Shown: positions 40,707 through 45,623 of the stretch, one piece after another
How positions within the stretch are numbered: the stretch's first letter is position 1
Layout of the letters: the number at the start of each line of letters is the position of its first letter
Source of the DNA: Candidatus Zymogenus saltonus
Lineage (GTDB): Bacteria > Desulfobacterota > Zymogenia > Zymogenales > Zymogenaceae
Reading direction: 5' to 3'
NCBI GenBank assembly: GCA_016929395.1
Contig: JAFGIX010000006.1
Location: 1 to 45,623 of the forward strand
DNA length: 45,623 nt
Translations under genes and position numbers: made by a program
Notes under the pieces: model-generated
What the model was told of the DNA's origin: nothing
The model's database searches: none
What the model saw: the letters and a program-made list of their open reading frames with translations, nothing else

Positions 40707-41504
40707 CTATATATCGAGAACCTCGTTTATTCTGACGATCGACACCGCCCGGCCGCTCGCATCGTCAATCTCGACCAAGACGGCGTTTACGAGGGGCTTC
40801 CCCTTGGCCGAGGTCGAGAAGGCCTTTATTGCCGTCCTGAACTTCTTTATCTCCCTCTCTTTTTCGAAGCCGAGAACGGAGTTTGCGGCCCCCGCCATGC
40901 CGACGTCCGTTACAGCCGCCGTACCCAGCCTGCTGACGCTTTCATCGGCGGTCTGGACGAGGGTCCCGGAGCCGCAAAGGAGGGAGATCATCCCGTCGAG
41001 GTGTATAGTCATGGCGACCTTTTCCGCCGTGGTCTTGGCGAAGAAGTCGACGATAATAATATCCGTCTCCTTGTTTACCTCTTTTATCAACCCTCGTATC
41101 TTCGGGAAGGGATTTTCCGGGAGGACTCTGCCCATGAACGAATAGCCGACGATATTGACTATTCCCACCCTGCGCTTCTTTTCGCCCACCTCCTTGATCA
41201 ATACGCCGCTTCCGGGGCTCCCCTCAGGGAGGTTCTCCGGCCTCAATATTTCGGGCCTATTTGAGATCGCCGACTGGAGGTCCTTCTGATCCCAGACGTT
41301 CTCGCCGGTGGTTATGACGTCCACCCCCGCCTTGAAGAGCTCGTCCGCCTTCTCCCCGGTAAGTCCGGCCCCGCCTGCGGCGTAGTTACCGTTGGCGATA
41401 ACGAGATCGGGCCTATCCCCCGCCCTCTCAAGCCTCTCTATGTAGTGCGCCACCGCCTCCCTTCCCGGGGAGCCGACGACTACGCCGAAAAAGAGGAGCT
41501 TCAT
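40707..41504 (-). CDS. YmdB-like (TIGR00282) phosphoesterase homologue without metal ligands
   Basis: The 265-residue protein has the whole framework of YmdB, the dinuclear-metal 2',3'-cyclic-nucleotide phosphodiesterase, but all the metal positions have changed. The family GDIVG reads GVVVG (V8), NGENAAG reads NGNYAAG (N40, Y41), TTGNHVWD reads TTGENVWD (E68, N69), DFHAEATSEK reads DFFAKTTAEK (F155) and GTHTHVQTAD reads GSGTLVQTAD (G180, L182). The unchanged surroundings make a true pseudoenzyme far likelier than sequencing error. Its ATG overlaps the stop of the intact metallophosphoesterase gene by four bases (ATGA), so the two are made together and a regulatory or scaffold role is plausible. 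Confidence 0.9.
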   Translation of the reverse strand: MKLLFFGVVVGSPGREAVAHYIERLERAGDRPDLVIANGNYAAGGAGLTGEKADELFKAGVDVITTGENVWDQKDLQSAISNRPEILRPENLPEGSPGSGVLIKEVGEKKRRVGIVNIVGYSFMGRVLPENPFPKIRGLIKEVNKETDIIIVDFFAKTTAEKVAMTIHLDGMISLLCGSGTLVQTADESVSRLGTAAVTDVGMAGAANSVLGFEKEREIKKFRTAIKAFSTSAKGKPLVNAVLVEIDDASGRAVSIVRINEVLDI

Positions 41505-42343
41505 ATTCCCACTTTCCTGATATTCATCGTCTCGATGTTGAGCCTCGTGACTTCCTTCTTCAACCTGAAGAAGCCGAGATTGACCGCCTGGGTCCTTGCG
41601 ATCTCCGCGCTTATCACGCTCGGGTTGTGCACGTGGCCGAAAAACGAGTAGACCGGGTTGTGCCTGTTTATATATTTGGTGATGGCGTCGCTGGAGGGCT
41701 CGTTCCTCTTGGCGATGGTGTCGTAGGTCAGCTTGGTCTCGTCCGGCTTTCCGTCCGTTCTCTCCACCTCCTCGTGGGGCGGCACGTGGGTGATGATTAT
41801 ATCCGCTGGGGCAAGCTCCAGAAGCCTTCTGCCGTAAACCTCGGCGGAAACGATGCCCGGAAACTTCGGCACGTGATCGCCGCCGGGCATCCCGGAGACG
41901 AGGGCCACATTGATCCCCGGGGCCTTGACGACTCCGCTCTCGATTATCTCCGCCCTGCCGGAGACCTTTTCCTTCAATATGTCGGGGTAATCGTCGTTCC
42001 CGTAGAGGATATACGTCTCACAGACAAGAGACCTTGAGAATCTTTCATACTCCTCCTCTATCAAGGGGAGGATTTTTTCGTAGCGCTCCTCCCCGGGCGT
42101 GGTTATCTCCATAAAGGCCGTCTTTACCCTGTCGAGCCTTCCCTCGGACATCTCCTTCAGCCCTTCGATCAACTCGTCGATCGTGAAGGCCTTTGAGAGA
42201 ATGCCTTTGGAAAAATCCGTAAAGTCCATGAATATCAGGACGTCCCCGGCAATGAAAAGGGTGTCTTCTGGACCGACCAGCTTCGACAACGCCTCGAACT
42301 CCCCGTGGACATCACCCACGATAACTATTTCTCTGTCACTCAT
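41501..42343 (-). CDS. Calcineurin-like metallophosphoesterase
   Basis: The 280-residue protein has an intact dinuclear metal site: D11 and H13 in VGDVHGEF, D34 in AGDVLIF, N116 in YGNDD, H186 in ITHVPPH, and H237/H239 in FGHVHN. The GNHD motif reads GNDD, so the usual His that helps bind phosphate is Asp. It should hydrolyse a phosphoester in the cytosol; the substrate is not known. I chose the ATG at 42343 because GGAG lies seven bases before it; a further upstream ATG lies within a dispersed repeat. It is coupled by ATGA to the metal-less YmdB homologue. Confidence 0.9.
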   Translation of the reverse strand: MSDREIVIVGDVHGEFEALSKLVGPEDTLFIAGDVLIFMDFTDFSKGILSKAFTIDELIEGLKEMSEGRLDRVKTAFMEITTPGEERYEKILPLIEEEYERFSRSLVCETYILYGNDDYPDILKEKVSGRAEIIESGVVKAPGINVALVSGMPGGDHVPKFPGIVSAEVYGRRLLELAPADIIITHVPPHEEVERTDGKPDETKLTYDTIAKRNEPSSDAITKYINRHNPVYSFFGHVHNPSVISAEIARTQAVNLGFFRLKKEVTRLNIETMNIRKVGI

Positions 42344-42397
42344 TAACACTCCGCTCTTGATAGTTAAAAAATAATTTCGGCTCACACATCGTATTAC

Positions 42398-42560
42398 GTC
42401 ATTCCCAACTCGATTTGGAATCCATGCTGTCATTCCCAACTTGGCCGGGAATCTATGCTGTCATTCCCAACTTGATTGGGAATCCAGTGAATATTATTCT
42501 GGTTCCCCGCTTTCGCGGGGAGACGCCTGGATTCCCGTTTTGACGGGAACAACAATATAT
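42398..42560 (-). repeat. Dispersed repeat family 1, copy D (inverted)
   Basis: On the minus strand the family ends recur: GTCATTCCCAACTCG, GTCATTCCCAACTTGGCCGG, GTCATTCCCAACTTGATTGG and then AATCCAGTGAATATTATTCTGG. A hairpin CCCCGCTTTCGCGGGG and GGATTCCCGTTTTGACGGGAA follow. It lacks the CCCCACGTATGTGGGG hairpin of the long copies. Confidence 0.8.
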
Positions 42561-42827
42561 ATAGGGAATGGTTAATGGAATGACATTCAATGCTTCGATT
42601 GGCCATCAAATATATCCTATATACCCCATTCACTATGTCCCCTATATGCTTATATCCGACGGGGTCTCTACTCATCAACTAATCGAGGGATTTCTCAATT
42701 AGTCATGCCTAACCTAATCTGTTTAGGGCGATTTGTCAAGAAATTTACGAAAAGCGATCCGAATAAAAAACGGGGCCGTTTTTTTGCTCTCCGAGACGAA
42801 AAATAGTGTATAAATGCCTTATAGGCC

Positions 42828-42856
42828 TTGACAGAAAATGTCCGTGTCGATAAAAT
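42828..42856 (+). promoter_or_regulatory. Near-consensus promoter for a leaderless start
   Basis: TTGACA (42828-42833) and TAAAAT (42851-42856) are separated by exactly 17 bases. The -10 ends seven bases before the ATG at 42864, which has no ribosome binding site, so the transcript probably starts at the start codon. Confidence 0.7.
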
Positions 42857-42863
42857 TCTTCGA

Positions 42864-43625
42864 ATGAAAAGATTAATGATCGTGGCCGACGACTTTGGCC
42901 TCTCAAAAGAGATAAACAGGGGCGTCGAGATAGGCGTTAAGGCCGGCGCCCTCTCTTTCGCGTCGCTTATGGTGGACGGGGACTTTGTGGAGAACGCTGT
43001 TATGATCGCAGAGAAGAACCCGGCGTTTACCGTGGGACTCCACGTCGATGTGAGCGGGCTCCTCGGGATTGATGATGCCGTGTGGCGGGGGGCGAGGGAA
43101 GAGAGCCTGATGAAGCTTGTCTCGGAAGGTTCCACCGTCGCCGCATTTATCGAGGAATGCCGGCGGCAGATAAGGAAATTTTTCGATCTCGGATTTGCCC
43201 CTACGTTTATCAATACCCACTTCCACATTCACACCCTCCCCCCGTTTTTCAAGGAATTCGTCGAGCTATCAGCCATCAACGGCTTCAAATATATGAGGCT
43301 TTCCAAGACGACCCCCCTCCTCTCCCACCCCGATATTCCGATCGAGGGGAGGCTCTCGGACATGACGGAAATCCTTGATAGGAGGGGCATCGCCCACCCG
43401 GATGAATATATCGTAGGCAACTTTCACTTTTTCCCGCCGGAGCTGGAGCATGAGGTGACCGAAATAATGGTTCACCCGACGGACTCCCCCGGAGGCAAGG
43501 GCGGGCCGATCTCAACAATCTATTACCTCGACCTAATAAAGCTCCTCTCGTGGGGTGATTACTATAGATACGTGCGATACCGGGGGCAATTCGAGGAGCT
43601 GACCATAAACGGTACGGTAAGATGA
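42864..43625 (+). CDS. YdjC/HpnK-type carbohydrate deacetylase family protein
   Basis: The protein of 253 residues belongs to the ChbG/HpnK (YdjC) family of metal-dependent deacetylases acting on N-acetylated sugars or hopanoid glycolipids. The motifs are present: ADDFGLS with Asp9/Asp10, GLHVDVSG with its His near residue 62, and NTHFHIHTLPP near 125. Near the end lies MVHPTD. I start it at the ATG at 42864; the TTG at 42828 lies in the promoter's -35 box. No hopanoid or chitobiose genes are nearby, so the substrate is open. The stop overlaps the ATG of the minimal zincin by ATGA. Confidence 0.87.
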   Translation: MKRLMIVADDFGLSKEINRGVEIGVKAGALSFASLMVDGDFVENAVMIAEKNPAFTVGLHVDVSGLLGIDDAVWRGAREESLMKLVSEGSTVAAFIEECRRQIRKFFDLGFAPTFINTHFHIHTLPPFFKEFVELSAINGFKYMRLSKTTPLLSHPDIPIEGRLSDMTEILDRRGIAHPDEYIVGNFHFFPPELEHEVTEIMVHPTDSPGGKGGPISTIYYLDLIKLLSWGDYYRYVRYRGQFEELTINGTVR

Positions 43626-43984
43626 AGAGGAGATTCGACTACTATATATACAGGGCGCTCGAAGAGCTGCCGGACGAGTTCAAGGAGAAGATGAACAACC
43701 TCGTAATCTCGGTGGAATCCTATCCGAGCAGGGCAGACTTAGCGTCCGTGGGGATTGACGACAAGCATATGCTCCTGGGCATCTTTCGGGGCGTGCCGTT
43801 CGGGGCCGTCAGCTCCTTCTACTCCGGCCCCGTGATGCCCTCCGAGATCGTCCTCTTCCAGAAGAATATCGAGTCCTTGGCGGATACGGAGAATGAGCTG
43901 ATAGAGCAGATCCGCATAACACTCCTCCACGAGATCGGGCATTACTTCGGGATGTCCGAGGAGGAGCTTGAACCTTACATGTAA
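43622..43984 (+). CDS. Metallopeptidase family (minimal MMP-like) protein
   Basis: The 120-residue protein is a minimal zincin. The zinc motif HEIGHYFGMSEEE is at residues 103-115: H103 and H107 bind zinc, E104 is the base, and a further acidic cluster follows (minimal MMP-like domain family). No signal peptide or membrane segment is present. The family is common in Actinobacteria and other phyla and its substrate is unknown. The ATG overlaps the previous stop by four bases, so it is translationally coupled to the deacetylase family gene. Confidence 0.88.
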   Translation: MKRRFDYYIYRALEELPDEFKEKMNNLVISVESYPSRADLASVGIDDKHMLLGIFRGVPFGAVSSFYSGPVMPSEIVLFQKNIESLADTENELIEQIRITLLHEIGHYFGMSEEELEPYM

Positions 43985-44187
43985 CGGGAAGGGGGCCTAA
44001 ATATTCTTGCGGTATCACCGCCGAGGCTCTTTTGTTTAAGATTGGGGTCAAACTCTTTATGGTTGGATGTGATCGGCTTAAGCCCAATTTTCCCGCCAAG
44101 GCTTGAGAAATAAATTAAACCGTTTTTTTGAACAAACCGAAATATCTTAGCAGGTTAGTAAAAACCTAAATTAAAAGGAGGCATAAC

Positions 44188-44397
44188 ATGTCTGAAAGAG
44201 TTGCCAGAGTGTCCGAGGTTATCTCCGGCTCCAGCGTCAGTTTCGACGACGCCATCAAGAAGGGATTGAAGAGGGCAACCTCCACCCTGAGAAACATCGT
44301 GGGGCTGAAGGTCAAGGAGTTCAGGATACACGTTGAAGACGGCGAGATCGAGGAGTACCGGGTGAATATGGATATTATCTTCCTCCTTGAGGAATAG
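44188..44397 (+). CDS. Dodecin-like protein lacking flavin-binding residues
   Basis: The 69-residue protein matches dodecin along its full length: SSVSFDDAIKKGLKRATSTLRNI, then KVKEFRIHVEDGEIEEYRVNM. Dodecins form hollow dodecamers that store flavins using a Trp and a Gln. Here the Trp position (family LRNLDWFEV) is Gly39 and the Gln position (family HYQVTLKV) is Arg58, so typical flavin stacking should not occur. It may bind another ligand or only keep the cage. AAAGGAGG lies before the ATG, and a strong terminator follows, so it is a separate, probably well-expressed transcript. Confidence 0.88.
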   Translation: MSERVARVSEVISGSSVSFDDAIKKGLKRATSTLRNIVGLKVKEFRIHVEDGEIEEYRVNMDIIFLLEE

Positions 44398-44503
44398 CAG
44401 ATCTTCACTAAGGGAGGCTTAATCCCCCTGTCAGCATCCCCCCGCGGATAGCCCAGTGCGATCCCAATCGACTAATCGATCTCCACTCCGTGGTCATAAA
44501 TTT

Positions 44504-44536
44504 AGGGGGCGGTCATAAGATCCGCCCCCTTTTTTT
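44504..44536 (+). terminator. Rho-independent terminator
   Basis: AGGGGGCGG (44504-44512) pairs with CCGCCCCCT (44522-44530), followed by six T. It ends the dodecin-like transcript. Confidence 0.9.
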
Positions 44537-44609
44537 ATCGTCTTGCCCTTTGTGGTAAAACCCCCCCTATCATTTGCAGGAGCCTTTTCGACGACAACGG
44601 CCGTTGAGG

Positions 44610-45338
44610 CTACATCCACTCCGAGGGCTCGATGAGGCCGCCGAAGATAATGTAGTATATTGTGTACGCAACAATTATGACGACTCCGGCACTACAGAGG
44701 AACAGGGTCAGCCTCTTCGTCATTATCTTTCGGACGCCCTTGAGGGAGACGATGCCGGAGATTACGATCAGCAAAACGAAGTAGACAAGCACTTCGTAGG
44801 CGGTCTGGCCCTCCAGGGCGGAGGAGGCCGCGTAGAACCCGAAGAGGAGGGCCGAGACGAGGAGGACGGAAAGCTCTCCCCCCACTATCTTCTCGCCGTC
44901 CGTCGATTTGAGCTCCATAACAAAGAGGGTTCCCAGAAGCCCGAAGAACCCGATGTCATAGAGCCAGTGCCCAAGCGACTCATCGTAGAAGTAGATGACG
45001 TCGGAGAGCAATTTGCCAGCCTCCTCTCCACCATCTTGGATGTTGTGGATGGCGTTTGCCCCGAAGTGAATGCCGTGTCCCTCGAAGAGGATCATCCCGA
45101 AGAGCACAAGAACCACAAGGGAGGGGACCCCGGCCTTTCCCCCCGATTCGACCACCTCCTTTGAGATAAGAAGGAACATCACGGCCATGAAGGGCGCCCA
45201 CAGGAGGATGTCCATAAAGTCGTTGGGACAGAGGCCGGTGTTTCCGATCACTTTGAAGCCGAATACGAAGACGGGGGCGATGACGATAAGGATGGCCCCG
45301 AGGGAGAATATCAGGAGGAGCAACGTTAATCTTTTCAT
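44610..45338 (-). CDS. His-rich multi-pass membrane protein, unknown function
   Basis: I do not recognise this 242-residue protein. It has about seven hydrophobic segments. The second half of the N-terminal part holds a conserved-looking cluster EGHGIHFGANAIHN (about 87-100) and then YFYDESLGHWLYDIG (about 117-131). Spaced His, Asp and Glu residues at membrane borders could form a metal site, as in membrane hydroxylases or ceramidases, but there is no exact match to a known motif. GGAG lies seven bases before the ATG. It converges on the dodecin gene; the terminator between them could serve both. Confidence 0.7.
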   Translation of the reverse strand: MKRLTLLLLIFSLGAILIVIAPVFVFGFKVIGNTGLCPNDFMDILLWAPFMAVMFLLISKEVVESGGKAGVPSLVVLVLFGMILFEGHGIHFGANAIHNIQDGGEEAGKLLSDVIYFYDESLGHWLYDIGFFGLLGTLFVMELKSTDGEKIVGGELSVLLVSALLFGFYAASSALEGQTAYEVLVYFVLLIVISGIVSLKGVRKIMTKRLTLFLCSAGVVIIVAYTIYYIIFGGLIEPSEWM

Positions 45339-45464
45339 TTTATTTCTCCAAAAGTATTAAACAAAAAATCTGAAAATCTTTTATATTTTTTTGGCCCGTT
45401 CAGGAATGTCTGTTGCCCCTTTATGGCCAAAGGGATCGAAAAAAGACCATATATCAATCACGCA

Positions 45465-45570
45465 ATAATCAACCGGCAATCTGACAACAGGCAACCGGCA
45501 ATCTGTCAATCGGTCAATCAGTTAATAAGGCAATCTGTCAATCAGATAATCAGGCAATCTCAACACGACC
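45465..45570. repeat. Short-period CAATC-rich tract
   Basis: The tract is built of repeated words GGCAATCTG, GTCAATCGG and GTCAATCAG with a period of about nine to ten bases. It resembles the array at 5461-5520 read on the other strand. No gene is visible from 45339 to the window end. Confidence 0.65.
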
Positions 45571-45623
45571 TTTTCGGATTCCAGACTGCCATCGGCCGGC
45601 CCTACCAAAACGGTCTCCCCCCC

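Larger units (their letters stand above)
42344..42863. other. 520-base gap containing an inverted repeat copy
   Basis: The region between the divergent metallophosphoesterase and YdjC/HpnK-like genes holds repeat copy D, an AT-rich stretch with several TATAT words and short hairpins, and the promoter at 42828. I see no gene. Confidence 0.5.

Noticed and set aside
1-45623. tRNA, rRNA, prophage or transposase genes
   Set aside because: I looked for T-loop motifs, rRNA-like blocks and transposase signatures on both strands and found none I could support.

Overview
The window reads as ordinary chromosomal DNA of a Gram-negative, probably anaerobic bacterium. An MlaE/MlaF/MlaD lipid-transport cluster and several exported proteins and one lipoprotein imply an outer membrane. 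A tetraheme c-type cytochrome with System II cytochrome c maturation (ResB/CcsA), a NapH-like membrane iron-sulfur protein and a RACo-type corrinoid activator point towards a Desulfobacterota or deltaproteobacterial-like lineage. That placement is inferred from gene content only. I see no rRNA, tRNA, CRISPR array, intact transposase, prophage or plasmid backbone.

Layout. 1-5436: a truncated acyltransferase and a NUDIX hydrolase on the minus strand; an orphan membrane protein behind a terminator-bearing leader; a membrane ferredoxin-like protein; a beta-propeller-like protein; a DUF2007-like protein coupled to a Mut7-C protein; a small coiled-coil protein. 5437-6069: a non-coding stretch with two kinds of short repeat. 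6070-11125: a GT39-like glycosyltransferase; a CBS-domain protein divergent from a class II aldolase homologue lacking its active-site residues; an ATC-hydrolase family protein; an AT-rich MltR-like gene. 11126-15809: a structured intergenic region, an exported Ig-like protein, a large exported TPR-CHAT (caspase-like) protein and a divergent exported protein. 16034-20594: GH1 glycosidase, RCK potassium channel and CHASE2 adenylate cyclase, tightly spaced. 20731-23470: mlaE, mlaF, mlaD, interrupted by a repeat block. 23789-30315: an exported protein built of Pro-Leu-Phe-Tyr repeats, a RACo-like protein, and a DUF2339/DUF3999 pair. 30633-33984: purH-purD-purE. 33985-36008: a repeat-rich accessory patch with a lipoprotein and a TPR protein. 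36009-38675: tetraheme cytochrome, ResB, CcsA. 38906-45338: GDPD-family phosphodiesterase, ICMT-like methyltransferase, a metallophosphoesterase coupled to a metal-site-less YmdB homologue, a YdjC/HpnK-type deacetylase coupled to a minimal zincin, a dodecin-like protein, and a His-rich membrane protein.

Themes. (1) Several genes belong to well-known enzyme or cofactor families but lack the defining residues: the aldolase at 8231, the YmdB-like protein at 40707, the dodecin at 44188, and less clearly the Mut7-C and GDPD proteins. (2) Three genes (4194, 23789, 42864) have a promoter whose -10 box ends six or seven bases before the start codon and lack a ribosome binding site, which suggests leaderless mRNAs. 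(3) Two families of dispersed palindromic repeats cluster around 22.3, 34.1, 35.0, 35.7-36.0 and 42.4 kb. (4) The best candidates for an undescribed system are the exported CHAT-TPR locus, the metallophosphoesterase/dead-YmdB pair, and the structured leader at 1084-1278. All functional statements come from reading motifs; no database search was run.
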